A model generated the notes under the pieces. That model ran no database searches, was not told where the DNA came from, and worked only from the letters and a program-made list of their open reading frames with translations. Positions 1 through 9,615 of a DNA stretch of 64,000 nucleotides are shown in pieces. A program made the position numbers and the translations under genes. Positions within the stretch are counted from its first letter, which is position 1; every line of letters begins with the position of its first letter. This DNA is from Streptomyces sp. NBC_01381 (GTDB lineage: Bacteria; Actinomycetota; Actinomycetes; Streptomycetales; Streptomycetaceae): contig NZ_JAPEPI010000001.1 of assembly GCF_026340305.1 (NCBI RefSeq), positions 1-64,000 on the forward strand. Direction: 5' to 3'.

Positions 1-448
1 CCAGGATCTCCTCGTCGTCCACCATGTCGGCCTTGTTCAGGGCGACGACGATGTACGGAACGCCGACCTGGCGGGCCAGGAGCACGTGCTCCTTGGTCTG
101 CGGCATCGGGCCGTCGGTGGCGGCGACCACGAGGATGGCGCCGTCCATCTGCGCGGCACCCGTGATCATGTTCTTGATGTAGTCCGCGTGACCGGGGCAG
201 TCGACGTGGGCGTAGTGACGGGTCTCCGTCTGGTACTCGACGTGCGCGATCGAGATCGTGATACCGCGCTGGCGCTCCTCAGGAGCCTTGTCGATCTGGT
301 CGAAGGCCGAGGCCTCGTTCAGGTCCGGGTACGCGTCGTGCAGCACCTTGGTAATGGCGGCCGTGAGGGTCGTCTTACCGTGGTCAATGTGACCGATGGT
401 GCCGATGTTGACGTGCGGCTTAGTCCGCTCGAACTTCGCCTTCGCCAC
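1..448 (-). CDS. tuf: Elongation factor Tu, N-terminal part (cut by window edge)
   Basis: GTPase that delivers aminoacyl-tRNA to the ribosome. About 149 N-terminal residues are visible; the C-terminus lies beyond position 1. The GTG start at 448 follows an AGGAGGA ribosome binding site. The P-loop GHIDHGKTT, the switch II DCPGH and the NKAD motif are all present. It is downstream of fusA in the classical str operon order rpsL-rpsG-fusA-tuf, with a 152-bp gap (449-600) that may hold its own promoter. Identity is certain; which tuf copy this is can only be inferred from its str-operon position. Confidence 0.97.
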   Translation of the reverse strand, partial: MAKAKFERTKPHVNIGTIGHIDHGKTTLTAAITKVLHDAYPDLNEASAFDQIDKAPEERQRGITISIAHVEYQTETRHYAHVDCPGHADYIKNMITGAAQMDGAILVVAATDGPMPQTKEHVLLARQVGVPYIVVALNKADMVDDEEIL

Positions 449-600
449 TGGGTCCTCCTGTGGAGTGGTTCTGTACGCCTTGCTTCATCGGCGCCAGGTG
501 ATCTTTGCTGGGATGCCCGGGGCCCGGGACACCCGGCCCGAAGAGGGCCGGAATGCCCCGGAGGCTCCGGAGTCAAGCCTAAAGCGTGAACTCGGGTGAG

Positions 601-2727
601 TTACTCGCCCTTGGCCTTCGCGATGATCTCCTCGGCGACGTTCCGCGGAACCTCGGCGTAGGAGTCGAACTGCATTGAGTAGCTTGCGCGACCCGACGTC
701 TTGCTGCGGAGGTCTCCGACGTAGCCGAACATCTCCGAGAGGGGCACGAGGCCCTTCACGACGCGAGCGCCGCTGCGCTCCTCCATGGCCTGGATCTGGC
801 CACGGCGGGAGTTGATGTCACCGATGACATCGCCCATGTAGTCCTCGGGCGTGGTGACCTCGACGGCCATCATCGGCTCGAGCAGCACGGGCTTGGCCTG
901 GCGCGCGGCCTCCTTGAAGGCCTGCGAACCGGCGATCTTGAACGCCAGCTCGGAGGAGTCGACCTCGTGGTAGGCGCCGTCGAGAAGCGTGATGCGAACA
1001 CCAGTCATCTCGTAGCCGGCCAGGATGCCGAACTGCATGGCCTCCTGCGCACCGGCGTCCACCGACGGGATGTACTCCCGCGGGATACGGCCACCGGTGA
1101 CCTTGTTCACGAACTCGTACGACGCCTCGCCGCCCTCGATGGGCTCGATCGCGATCTGCACCTTGGCGAACTGACCGGTACCACCGGTCTGCTTCTTGTG
1201 GGTGTAGTCCACGCGCTCGACGGCCCGACGGATCGTCTCGCGGTACGCGACCTGGGGCTTGCCGACGTTCGCCTCGACGCGGAATTCGCGCTTCATGCGG
1301 TCGACGAGCACCTCGAGGTGAAGCTCGCCCATACCACCGATGATGGTCTGGCCGGTCTCCTCGTCCGAGTGGACCTGGAAGGAGGGGTCCTCCTCCGAGA
1401 GACGCTGGATGGCTACACCCAGCTTCTCCTGGTCACCCTTGGACTTGGGCTCGATGGCGACCTGAATGACCGGCGCCGGGAAGTCCATGGACTCCAGGAT
1501 GACCGGCTTCTTGTCGTCACACAGCGTCTCACCGGTGGTGGTCTGCTTCAGGCCCATGACGGCGACGATGTCGCCGGCGCCCACCGAGTCGATCTCCTCA
1601 CGCTTGTTCGCGTGCATGCGGTAGATCTTGCCGATGCGCTCCTTCTTGCCCTTGACGGAGTTCAGCACCGCGGTGCCGGCCTCCAGGCGACCGGAGTAGA
1701 TCCGGACGAAGGTGAGCTTGCCGAGGTGCGGGTCGGACGCGATCTTGAACGCGAGAGCCGAAAGCGGCTCCTCGTCCGAAGGCTTGCGCTTGACGACGAC
1801 CTCGGGGTCCTTGACGTCGTGGCCCTCGATGGCCTCGACGTCCAGGGGCGACGGGAGGTAACGCACGACCGCGTCGAGCAGGGGCTGAACGCCCTTGTTC
1901 TTGAACGCGGTGCCGCAGAACACGGGGGTGACGGTGGTGTCGCCGCCCTTGCCGGAGGCGATGGTGATGCGACGGATCGCCGCGTACAGCTGCTCCTCGG
2001 TGGGCTCCTGGCCCTCGAGGTACAGCTCCATCATCTGCTCGTCGTTCTCGGCGACAGCCTCGAGCAGCTTGCCGCGGTACTCCTCGGCAGCCTCGGTGTG
2101 CGTGTCCGGGATGTCGACGATGTCGTACGCCTCGCCCATCTTGGTCTCTGCGGACCAGACGAAGGCCTTCATCGTGACGAGGTCGACGACACCCTTGAAG
2201 TCAGCCTCTGCGCCGATGGGCAGCTGCATGACGATGGGGGTCGCACCGAGGCGGTCGACGATCATGTCGACGCAGCGGTGGAACTCGGCACCCGTACGGT
2301 CGAGCTTGTTGACGAAGCAGATGCGCGGGACGCCGTAGCGGTCCGCCTGACGCCACACGGTCTCGGACTGGGGCTCAACACCGGCGACGCCGTCGAACAC
2401 CGTCACGGCACCGTCGAGGACACGGAGCGAACGCTCTACCTCGACGGTGAAGTCGACGTGGCCCGGGGTGTCGATGATGTTGATGGTGTGGTCGACATCG
2501 TTCAGCGGCCAGTGACAGGTGGTGGCAGCAGAGGTGATCGTGATGCCACGCTCCTGCTCCTGCTCCATCCAGTCCATCGTGGCGGCACCGTCGTGAACCT
2601 CACCGATCTTGTACGAGACACCGGTGTAGAACAGGATCCGCTCGGTGGTCGTCGTCTTGCCCGCGTCGATGTGGGCCATGATGCCGATGTTGCGCACCTT
2701 GGCCAGGTCAAGTGAAGTGGTAGCCAT
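601..2727 (-). CDS. fusA: Elongation factor G
   Basis: Translocase GTPase of the ribosome, 708 residues, the normal length for EF-G. The G1 motif AHIDAGKTT is near residue 20, followed by DTPGHVDF and NKLD, then the EF-G domains II-V. The ATG at 2727 gives the conserved N-terminus [20 protein letters not shown]. It lies 39 bp downstream of rpsG and upstream of tuf, so it is part of the str operon. Nothing is broken or unusual. Confidence 0.98.
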   Translation of the reverse strand: MATTSLDLAKVRNIGIMAHIDAGKTTTTERILFYTGVSYKIGEVHDGAATMDWMEQEQERGITITSAATTCHWPLNDVDHTINIIDTPGHVDFTVEVERSLRVLDGAVTVFDGVAGVEPQSETVWRQADRYGVPRICFVNKLDRTGAEFHRCVDMIVDRLGATPIVMQLPIGAEADFKGVVDLVTMKAFVWSAETKMGEAYDIVDIPDTHTEAAEEYRGKLLEAVAENDEQMMELYLEGQEPTEEQLYAAIRRITIASGKGGDTTVTPVFCGTAFKNKGVQPLLDAVVRYLPSPLDVEAIEGHDVKDPEVVVKRKPSDEEPLSALAFKIASDPHLGKLTFVRIYSGRLEAGTAVLNSVKGKKERIGKIYRMHANKREEIDSVGAGDIVAVMGLKQTTTGETLCDDKKPVILESMDFPAPVIQVAIEPKSKGDQEKLGVAIQRLSEEDPSFQVHSDEETGQTIIGGMGELHLEVLVDRMKREFRVEANVGKPQVAYRETIRRAVERVDYTHKKQTGGTGQFAKVQIAIEPIEGGEASYEFVNKVTGGRIPREYIPSVDAGAQEAMQFGILAGYEMTGVRITLLDGAYHEVDSSELAFKIAGSQAFKEAARQAKPVLLEPMMAVEVTTPEDYMGDVIGDINSRRGQIQAMEERSGARVVKGLVPLSEMFGYVGDLRSKTSGRASYSMQFDSYAEVPRNVAEEIIAKAKGE

Positions 2728-2766
2728 ATCGGCTCAGTCTTCTCTCGGTCTCGATGTGGGTAGCGA

Positions 2767-3237
2767 CTACCAGCGGTAGTGCGCGAAGGCCTTGTTGGAC
2801 TCGGCCATCTTGTGGGTGTCCTCGCGCTTCTTCACAGCGGCACCAAGGCCGTTGGAGGCGTCGAGGAGCTCGTTGAGCAGACGCTCGGTCATGGTCTTCT
2901 CGCGACGGGCGCGGGAGTAACCCACCAGCCAGCGCAGGGCCAGCGTGTTGGCGCGACCGGGCTTGACCTCGATCGGCACCTGGTAGGTGGCGCCACCGAC
3001 GCGGCGGGACTTGACCTCGAGGGTCGGCTTGATGTTCTCGAGCGCGCGCTTGAGCGTGATGACCGGGTCGTTGCCGGTCTTCTCGCGCAGGCCCTCCATG
3101 GCGCCGTACACGATGCGCTCGGCGGTGGAGCGCTTGCCGTTCAGCAGCACCTTGTTGATGAGGGAGGTCACCAGAGGAGAACCGTAGACCGGGTCGATGA
3201 TGACCGGGCGCTTCGGGGCGGGGCCCTTACGAGGCAT
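2767..3237 (-). CDS. rpsG: 30S ribosomal protein S7
   Basis: Primary 16S rRNA-binding protein that nucleates the 30S head; 156 residues, the standard actinobacterial length. It begins [12 protein letters not shown] and ends in the conserved AFAHYRW. It follows rpsL with only 2 bp between the stop and the ATG, so the two are probably translationally coupled. Confidence 0.98.
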   Translation of the reverse strand: MPRKGPAPKRPVIIDPVYGSPLVTSLINKVLLNGKRSTAERIVYGAMEGLREKTGNDPVITLKRALENIKPTLEVKSRRVGGATYQVPIEVKPGRANTLALRWLVGYSRARREKTMTERLLNELLDASNGLGAAVKKREDTHKMAESNKAFAHYRW

Positions 3238-3239
3238 TC

Positions 3240-3611
3240 TTACTTCTCCTTCTTGGCGCCGTAGCGGCTGCGGGCCTGCTTGCGGTTCTTGACGCCCTGG
3301 GTGTCAAGGGAGCCGCGGATGATCTTGTAACGAACACCCGGCAGGTCCTTCACACGGCCACCACGCACGAGCACGATGGAGTGCTCCTGCAGGTTGTGTC
3401 CCTCACCCGGAATGTAGGCCGTGACCTCGATCCCGGAGGTCAGACGCACACGCGCGACCTTACGGAGGGCCGAGTTCGGCTTCTTCGGGGTGGTCGTGAA
3501 CACACGCGTGCAGACGCCACGGCGCTGGGGCGAACCCTCAAGTGCGGGCGTCTTGTTCTTCTCGACCTTGTCCTGCCGGCCCTTCCGGACCAGCTGCTGG
3601 ATCGTAGGCAC
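3240..3611 (-). CDS. rpsL: 30S ribosomal protein S12
   Basis: Decoding-centre protein of the 30S subunit, 123 residues. I use the GTG at 3611, preceded by GGAGAAGTA, because it gives the canonical [16 protein letters not shown]-terminus; the upstream in-frame extension to 3800 is not family-like. Lys43 (in TTTPKKPNS) and Lys88 (in GRVKDLPG) are present, the streptomycin-sensitive wild-type state. It is the first gene of the str operon, and the leader and promoter lie in 3612-3900. Confidence 0.98.
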   Translation of the reverse strand: MPTIQQLVRKGRQDKVEKNKTPALEGSPQRRGVCTRVFTTTPKKPNSALRKVARVRLTSGIEVTAYIPGEGHNLQEHSIVLVRGGRVKDLPGVRYKIIRGSLDTQGVKNRKQARSRYGAKKEK

Positions 3612-4023
3612 TACTTCTCCGGTTTCTGTGTGCCGAATAGTAAAGCTAACCTGGAACGTCGCCGACCCACGCGGTCGGGTGTGTCGAATGCTGCAGACTC
3701 CCGCCGCAAGGCGGAAAAGAGCGCAGATTACGGTGGCCGTTCTCGGACTCGCACAGCGGCTGAAGACACGCGCACGAGCCCAGGCACACCCCAGGCACAA
3801 GGTCTGAGCGTACCTACCTCATCGGGTTCGGTCAAAACAAATGCAGTCCACCACGACACGCCGGGCTTTTCGCTCCTGATGTGACAGGTGGAGCGCCCTC
3901 CTCATGCTCCCGAAGCGCCCCCAAGTGTTTCAGCCCGTCCTGGTGCTCCACACGTACTCGTTTGATGTCATGCGCACAGTCAGTACCTTGATCTGTCCGT
4001 TGAGTGACGATCAAGGAGGGCCT
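3612..4023. promoter_or_regulatory. Divergent intergenic region, rpsL versus accessory operon, with RBS-covering hairpin
   Basis: This 412-bp region holds the promoters of the minus-strand str operon and of the plus-strand operon starting at 4024. I see no gene in it. A perfect 8-bp inverted repeat, CCTTGATC at 3986-3993 and GATCAAGG at 4009-4016, has a 15-nt loop, and its second arm overlaps the AAGGAGGG ribosome binding site (4013-4020) of the gene at 4024. In the transcript this would pair the Shine-Dalgarno, so translation could be gated. No promoter hexamers are convincing enough to place. Confidence 0.5.
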
Positions 4024-5394
4024 ATGGCGGGAGCGCGATTACCAGGCGGAGGCCTGGACGACCAGGTGCCCTTCCTCGCGAGGCTGGAGAGAGAGGACCG
4101 CTCCGCGCTGCTGAACCTGGGGCACGAACTGCGCTTCGGGCCGCGCGTCGCCCTCCTGCACGAACGCGAGCCGTCGTCTCACGTCCTGTTGATCGTGCAA
4201 GGCTGGTCCAAGGTGACCGCTGCCGCACCCAACGGGTACGAGGCCCTGCTCGCCCTGCGGGGTCCCGGCGACATCATCGGTGAGTCCGCCGCGCTGACCG
4301 GCCGGCCGCGGTCGGCGACCGTGACGGCTCTTGAGGAGGTCCATGCCCTGGCAGTGGAGCGCGAGGCCTTCACCGACTTCCTTGCCCACTCCCCCGCCGT
4401 TTCGTTCGCCCTTCTGGGCCTCACGTCCGACCGAACCCGCGCCGCCGACCGGCGGCGCCTCGAGTTCGCCTCGATGAACGTGCGGGAGCGGTTCGCCGTT
4501 CTGCTGCTCGACCTGGCCCGCACCCATGGGCGCCGTACCGACGAGGGCATAGAGCTCTCCGTACCCCTGAGCAAGCAGGAGCTCGCGGGTTCCGTCGGCG
4601 CGTCCCGCGAAATGGTCCAGCGCCTCCTCCTCGACATCGAGAAGTACAGCGACCGCGACAACGTCGAGCAGGCGTACCTGCGGCGCATGCTCTACAACAT
4701 CGCCGACCGCGTCCTGGAGAGCTCGGGCATCGACGAGACCCGGCGGCTGCGTGCCGACCGAGGCGACTCGGTGATGGAGCTGATCGACGCCAGTGCGTCG
4801 GTGACAGCGCTTCTGCGGGCCCTGCTGACCGAGGCACCCACAGAGCTGCACGCCGTGAACCGGATGGCTTCGAAGTCCGCGCAGATCAGGTTGCGGGCCG
4901 TAGTCGCCACGGGATACGTCACCGTCGACGATCTCGACGGCTGGGTGGGGACCGACCTCAACCATGCCTGCCGGCTGCTCGACGCCGACGTGCTGCGCCT
5001 GGCTCTGCGGGAACGCCCGGACGACTTCGCCCTGTGCGTCTCGGAGAGCGTCCACCACGGGATCGTCCAGCACGACTACCCAGGTGTTCCCAAGGACGAG
5101 TTCCACGCCATCACGGTGCGGAGCAAGAACGGGCTGCTGCAGGCCTGGCTGCACGGGCCCACGCCGAGGGACATGCAGAGCCCCGACGTGACGAGCAGGC
5201 CGGAGGAGGGCGCGGCGTCGACCCCCGCGGCAGGCACCAGGGCCACACCTCCGAGCCCCGTCGATCTCAGCAACGCCTCCTTCGGCGGCAGCTACGTGGC
5301 CGGCGACCAGCACGGCGTATCCGGAAACGGCACGGTCTACGGTGACGTGCACCTCGGAGGCGGCGGCGCTGCCAGGCGCGGTGAGCGGGAGTGA
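4024..5394 (+). CDS. Cyclic-nucleotide-binding (Crp-type) / HTH / class III nucleotidyl cyclase fusion protein
   Basis: 456 residues. The ATG at 4024 follows AAGGAGGG at 5-nt spacing and is preferred to the upstream in-frame ATG at 3904. Residues about 14-135 form a Crp-family cNMP-binding domain with a phosphate-binding cassette (GES 86-88, RPRSAT 94-99). Residues about 180-202 are a Crp-type HTH (LSKQELAGSVGASREMVQRL). The wing is missing: from residue 203 the chain reads LDIEKYSD, the first strand of a class III cyclase. Metal-binding candidates are Asp204 and Asp248 (in RADRGDS); TGYV (296-299) and GTDLNHACR (309-317) supply the Asn313/Arg317 transition-state pair. A disordered linker (about 380-415) ends in a Gly-rich tag, 419-446, shared with the next protein. 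The domains are visible in the sequence; the product (cAMP, cGMP, cCMP or cUMP) cannot be read. The stop overlaps the next start by 4 bp. A Pycsar-type PycC role is inferred from the effector-like gene at 9058. Confidence 0.78.
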   Translation: MAGARLPGGGLDDQVPFLARLEREDRSALLNLGHELRFGPRVALLHEREPSSHVLLIVQGWSKVTAAAPNGYEALLALRGPGDIIGESAALTGRPRSATVTALEEVHALAVEREAFTDFLAHSPAVSFALLGLTSDRTRAADRRRLEFASMNVRERFAVLLLDLARTHGRRTDEGIELSVPLSKQELAGSVGASREMVQRLLLDIEKYSDRDNVEQAYLRRMLYNIADRVLESSGIDETRRLRADRGDSVMELIDASASVTALLRALLTEAPTELHAVNRMASKSAQIRLRAVVATGYVTVDDLDGWVGTDLNHACRLLDADVLRLALRERPDDFALCVSESVHHGIVQHDYPGVPKDEFHAITVRSKNGLLQAWLHGPTPRDMQSPDVTSRPEEGAASTPAAGTRATPPSPVDLSNASFGGSYVAGDQHGVSGNGTVYGDVHLGGGGAARRGERE

Positions 5395-7643
5395 GCGCGG
5401 GCGAGCCGGGCCCCCGCCAAGGGGCAGCCGGCCCCCGCCAGGGAACAGCCGGCCCACGGCAGCAGGCGGGCGACAAGGACGCCGCCGACAGCCCGCAGCA
5501 GACAGGCCCCGAGGCCGCTGAGGCAGAGGACAAGCAGGAAGAACAGGACCAGCCGCAGGACGCGTGGTCCGCCCGCAGGGACCTGGTGGACCACAGCCCC
5601 AAGACGATGGGCGTCGGTGACAACGCGCGCTTCGGCGGCAGCCTGGTCGCGGGCGATCAACATGGCGTGAGCGGCGGCCTGGTCGCCGGCGACGTCATCA
5701 TGGGCAGCAAGACGGAGATCTACCAGTTCGGGGCCTCCGGGGTCTCCGCCACGAGCCACGGCTCCGGCGAGGTGCCGGTGTCGACACTGGACCGCCTCGC
5801 CCCGTACTTCGTGACCGACGAGTCCCGCTTCGAGAGCCTCCTGTCACGGCTGCGCACGGAGCGGGTCATCGTGCTTTCCGGTCCGCACTTCACCGGGCGC
5901 CGAACCGCCGCGCTGATGCTGCTCCGCCGTCTGGGCGTCTCCCCGATCCGCTCCCTCGTCCGCGACACCACACCCGCACAGCTCGTCCAGCAGCTCAGTG
6001 ACGGCCAGCACTCGGCCAAGGGGTACGTGCTGTGCGACCTGACCACGCGCCGCGACCAGCCGCTCCGGGAACCGCATCTCCTCGCGGCACGCGATCAACT
6101 CGCCGAGGAAGACGCGTACTTGGTCATCACGGTCGGCCCGATGGCCGCCCTGGAGGACATCTCCGCCGTCGAATGGAAGCCGCCGAGCCCCGCCGACGTA
6201 CTGAAGAGGCACCTGCTGGAGCTGACCGGCGAGGCGACCACGGACCGGCTGCTGGCGCTGCCCGCCGTCTCGACGTTCCTGGAGCGCGACCACCAGCTGC
6301 GCGAAGTGGCGTCCTTCGCGAGGCACCTCAAGCGGTACGCGGACGGAGAAGCCACCGAAGAGGCCGTCGGAACCTTCTCGCTGTTCACCCTGGAAAGCCA
6401 GGTCCAGGAGTGGTTCGACGAGAACGAGGAGCTGATTCCGTTACGGGACAAGGCGTTCCTCATCGCTCTGGCCGCCTTCGACGGCGGCCCCTACGCACTC
6501 ACGGCCGAACTGAGCGACCTGCTCTACGCCTTCCTGCAGGACACCGCGGACTCGGCTCTGCAGCCACAGGTCCCCGTCTTCGGCACCCACATCGGCAAGC
6601 GCCTCCAACTCGCCCGCGCCCAGGGGTATCTGGAGGAAGAGAACACGGAGTGGGGGCCGGTCACCCAGTCCAAGGCCGCGTTCCTCGACAACCGGGTCTC
6701 GCTGGTCCTGCTGCGCGAGGTGTGGACCGGGCACCCCTCGGCCAGGCCCGCGCTCGTGCACTGGCTCCAACAGCTCGCCGGTGACGGAAGGCCCCTGGTG
6801 CGCACCCGCGCGGCGTCCACCGTCGCCGTCCTCGCGTACGCGGATCTGCCCTCCACCATGGCGCTGATCATCGAGCCATGGGCGGCCTCCCACCTGTTCC
6901 GTCACCGCCTCGTCGCGGTCAACTCACTGACGCTCGCGCACCTCCTGGAGGCGCCCAACATTCCGAGCATCCTCGACGCCTGGTGCGAGAGCGAGGATCC
7001 CGCGATGCGCTGGGTGGCCATCCGCGCGTACGGACTGATCGGCGCGGAGCGGCCGAAACAGACCCTCGCCGCCCTGCGGAGCGCCGTCCGCAAGGAGTAC
7101 GAACCCCTCCTCGACGAGGACGGCGACGAGGAAGACATCGATGAAGTCATGGTGAAGCAGCTCGCGCAGTCCGTGGAACTGCTGCTGCTCTCACCCGCCG
7201 GCGAGCAGGTCCTCGCCGAACTGCTGCACCGATTCGACCAGGACCGGGCCGTTCACGATCTCGCCCTGCGCGGCTTTCTCAGCGCGTGCGCGCGCCGGAA
7301 GGACGACGCGCGCAACGGACGGCCACTGGTCCTCGACTGGTACGCGACATCGGCGGCCGACGGAGGCCGCGCGGCCGGCGGGATCGCACGGCTCTGGCGT
7401 TCGGCGCTCGACGATCGCAGACACACGAGGGCCGCGCTGGAGGAGCTGGGTGACTGGGTACGCGCCGCCGACCACGACCCGGCGACGGAGTGGGCGCTTG
7501 CCGGCCTGCTCCCGGCCCTGGTCACCACGGCCTCCGAACACCAGCGCCTGAGTCACCTCCTGCGCACCGTGCGCGGCGAGGACGGCGCTGCCCCGCCTCC
7601 CGTCGCGACCCGCCTGCTGACCGTGCTGCCGAACCGCCGCTGA
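5391..7643 (+). CDS. STAND-like NTPase with degenerate P-loop and helical-repeat C-terminus
   Basis: 750 residues; the GTG at 5391 overlaps the stop of the previous gene (GTGA), implying translational coupling. The N-terminus is disordered, with three GPRQ repeats (residues 7-24) and an acidic Gln/Glu stretch. Residues 80-104 carry the tag FGGSLVAGDQHGVSGGLVAG, almost the same as the C-terminal tag of the cyclase. A P-loop-like motif GPHFTGRRT lies at 164-172; the usual Lys-Thr is replaced by Arg-Arg, followed by Thr. A hydrophobic strand ending in Asp (YVLCDLTT) may be Walker B. The C-terminal half (about 430-750) is Leu/Ala-rich helix pairs resembling HEAT repeats. Architecture suggests a signal-transducing conflict-system ATPase or scaffold; whether it hydrolyses NTP is doubtful. 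I know no named family match. Confidence 0.6.
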   Translation: MSAGEPGPRQGAAGPRQGTAGPRQQAGDKDAADSPQQTGPEAAEAEDKQEEQDQPQDAWSARRDLVDHSPKTMGVGDNARFGGSLVAGDQHGVSGGLVAGDVIMGSKTEIYQFGASGVSATSHGSGEVPVSTLDRLAPYFVTDESRFESLLSRLRTERVIVLSGPHFTGRRTAALMLLRRLGVSPIRSLVRDTTPAQLVQQLSDGQHSAKGYVLCDLTTRRDQPLREPHLLAARDQLAEEDAYLVITVGPMAALEDISAVEWKPPSPADVLKRHLLELTGEATTDRLLALPAVSTFLERDHQLREVASFARHLKRYADGEATEEAVGTFSLFTLESQVQEWFDENEELIPLRDKAFLIALAAFDGGPYALTAELSDLLYAFLQDTADSALQPQVPVFGTHIGKRLQLARAQGYLEEENTEWGPVTQSKAAFLDNRVSLVLLREVWTGHPSARPALVHWLQQLAGDGRPLVRTRAASTVAVLAYADLPSTMALIIEPWAASHLFRHRLVAVNSLTLAHLLEAPNIPSILDAWCESEDPAMRWVAIRAYGLIGAERPKQTLAALRSAVRKEYEPLLDEDGDEEDIDEVMVKQLAQSVELLLLSPAGEQVLAELLHRFDQDRAVHDLALRGFLSACARRKDDARNGRPLVLDWYATSAADGGRAAGGIARLWRSALDDRRHTRAALEELGDWVRAADHDPATEWALAGLLPALVTTASEHQRLSHLLRTVRGEDGAAPPPVATRLLTVLPNRR

Positions 7644-7696
7644 GCACGGACCGAACTCCTAGCTGAGCCACGGACCGACCCCCTGAAGGAGACGCC

Positions 7697-9061
7697 ATGC
7701 CCGACTTCCGCCGGCCGCCGGACTGGGATCAATCAGCCGACCGGCACACGTCCCTGATCGATCCCGTCATCACCGTGCGGCAGCTCTCGCGGTTCGGATT
7801 CGCCCGCAAGTCGCTGACCCGGATCGACCACGCCCTGGTCTTCTCCACCTCCAGGGGCGGGTACGAGGCCTATCTGCCACCCCTGCGCCCGAGCCGCGGC
7901 GAGGTGGCGGCGAAACGCTACACATCGGTGTACGAGGTGGACATGGGCGTCCACCCGCACCAGGCCGAGATCCCCCTGCCCAGCGACAACGACGCCTTCG
8001 AGTTCATCGCCGCGGTCGACCTGTCGTGGCAGGTCGTCGCCCCCGCCGACTTCGTCAGGAGCGGCCACCGGAACGTACCGGCCCTGCTTCTCGGCGAACT
8101 GCAGCAGGCCGCTCGCTCCCTCACGCGCCGGTTCGCCATCCACGACAGTGCGCGCGCCGAGCGACAGCTGCTGCACGCGCTCTCCGGCCAGGCACCGCTC
8201 GGCACGGCCGCGGGCCTGCAGGTGCTCTGGACTCTGCGGCTGCGCCGCGACCAGCAGAACATCGACCACCAGCGGCGGCTCCAGTCCATCGACCACAACG
8301 CCGCCGAGCAGATACGCACCGAGCAGCAGGGCGTGGCGTACGACATCGAGCTCGACCGGCGGACCCGCCGGCAGGACGCGCTCCAGGCGGGGCGGGCCAC
8401 GGAGTACGGACGGCTGGACCACGAGCTCGCGCTCCAGCGGCAGGCCTGGCAGCAGGAGCAGGACCAGTTGCGGGCCCGCCACGAGGCGGAGCTCCGGCAG
8501 CTCGAGGCCGAGAAGATCGCGTTCTACCAGGGGTACCTGGAGCAGGGGGGTGTGGTGGCCTGGGCCATGCATCTCGCCAAGAACCCACAGGATTCACGGC
8601 TCGTCGTCGACAGCATGCGCGAGGACCAGCTCCGCCTGATCCTCGCCGAGGTGGAGCTGGCGAGGGAACTCCTCAGCGGTGACAGCGCGGAGGACTACGA
8701 GCTGGAAGGGCCCAAGCGACGGGCACTGGACTTCATGTACGAGATCTTCAGCCAGCACATACCGGGAATCTCCCGGGACCAGTCCTCATCGCAGCCGGCG
8801 ACGGCGCCCGCGCCGCCGGAGCCACGGCTCACCCGGGCCGACCCGCCGCAAGACACCCCGCAGCCGGCGCACTCGAACGAGGAGTCGGGCACGGAGACAG
8901 CGACAGACCAGGCACCCGCACCCACACCCACACCCACACCCACAGAGCAGACCGGCACCTTCCCCGGCTGGCAACCGCCCCCGGGCTACGGCAGCTCACC
9001 GAGCGCGCCACCACCGCAGCGCGACGGCGACGAGCAAGAGAGCGAAGGCCTCGCCCCGTGA
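7697..9061 (+). CDS. SPFH/band 7-like coiled-coil protein
   Basis: 454 residues; the ATG at 7697 follows AAGGAG. Residues about 55-165 look like an SPFH (stomatin/prohibitin) fold, with alternating strands around VDLSWQVVAPADFVRSG and a following amphipathic helix. Residues about 195-290 are a strongly charged, Gln/Arg/Glu-rich coiled coil, then a helical region to about 365. The last 90 residues are Pro-rich and disordered, including a (Pro-Thr)n run encoded by a CACCCA-type simple repeat near 8915-8945. No transmembrane helix is seen, so membrane attachment would need partners. The stop overlaps the next gene by 4 bp (GTGA). Probably an oligomeric scaffold for the adjacent membrane effector. 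The SPFH call rests on pattern, not on a profile search. Confidence 0.6.
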   Translation: MPDFRRPPDWDQSADRHTSLIDPVITVRQLSRFGFARKSLTRIDHALVFSTSRGGYEAYLPPLRPSRGEVAAKRYTSVYEVDMGVHPHQAEIPLPSDNDAFEFIAAVDLSWQVVAPADFVRSGHRNVPALLLGELQQAARSLTRRFAIHDSARAERQLLHALSGQAPLGTAAGLQVLWTLRLRRDQQNIDHQRRLQSIDHNAAEQIRTEQQGVAYDIELDRRTRRQDALQAGRATEYGRLDHELALQRQAWQQEQDQLRARHEAELRQLEAEKIAFYQGYLEQGGVVAWAMHLAKNPQDSRLVVDSMREDQLRLILAEVELARELLSGDSAEDYELEGPKRRALDFMYEIFSQHIPGISRDQSSSQPATAPAPPEPRLTRADPPQDTPQPAHSNEESGTETATDQAPAPTPTPTPTEQTGTFPGWQPPPGYGSSPSAPPPQRDGDEQESEGLAP

Positions 9062-9591
9062 CCGGCACCCGCGCTCACGCGCCCCTGCCGCCCGACGCCG
9101 CGCCCGGAGCCAGGACGGCCGAACGCCTTCTCACCGATCTGCGCACCGAGATCGCCCGCGCGGATGCCAAGGCCGCGGTGCTGGTGGCTGCACTCGGCGT
9201 GATGGCGGGCGTCTTCAGCGGTCTGCTCGCCCGACGCGAGTGGACGCCCGCCTCCCTCTCCATGCCCGCCAGTTCGACGTGGTGGGCGGGGGTTCTCGCA
9301 CTCGCCCTGACGCTGCTCGCGCTCCTCATGGCCGTTGTGCCGCGTTACGGCACGAGCAAATGGACACCGGGCGCCCCCTTGTCGTACTTCGGCGACATCC
9401 AACGGGCCGCACGCAGCGGCCAGTTGGCAGAAGCGCTGGCTGCCACCGAGCTCGATCCGACGGCCGACGCGATCGCCGCCCTGTCCACGACCAGCCGTAT
9501 CGCCCAGCGCAAGCACCAGTGGGTACGCACGGGCCTGATCGCCTTCACCATCGCCGCGGTGCTGCTCCCCGTATCCCTCCTCATCGGCTGA
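9058..9591 (+). CDS. Putative Pycsar-type membrane effector (PycTM-like)
   Basis: 177 residues; GTG start overlapping the preceding stop. Residues 20-38 form an amphipathic helix ending in the R-x-D-x-K-A pattern (Arg34, Asp36, Lys38) immediately before TM1 (about 39-57). TM2 (about 74-94) ends at Pro95-Arg96, then a cytosolic segment with SYFGDI (109-114) and a helical region, and TM3 at about 157-175. This arrangement, including RxDxKA, the PR after TM2 and the YF-D motif, is what I know of the Pycsar effector family PycTM, which damages the membrane when cCMP/cUMP is made. It has no enzymatic motif of its own. The nearby class III cyclase supports the assignment. An HMM search would settle it. 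Confidence 0.7.
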   Translation: MTGTRAHAPLPPDAAPGARTAERLLTDLRTEIARADAKAAVLVAALGVMAGVFSGLLARREWTPASLSMPASSTWWAGVLALALTLLALLMAVVPRYGTSKWTPGAPLSYFGDIQRAARSGQLAEALAATELDPTADAIAALSTTSRIAQRKHQWVRTGLIAFTIAAVLLPVSLLIG

Positions 9592-9615
9592 CTGCCCCTC
9601 TCCCGGAGGCTGACC

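Noticed and set aside
3966..3978. TGT-N7-ACA as a binding site for the Crp-like fusion protein
   Set aside because: Only three bases per half-site match a Crp site, which is expected by chance; the HTH also lacks its wing.
8915..8945. CACCCA-type repeat as CRISPR or regulatory repeat
   Set aside because: It simply encodes a Pro-Thr run in the disordered tail of the SPFH-like protein; no spacers.
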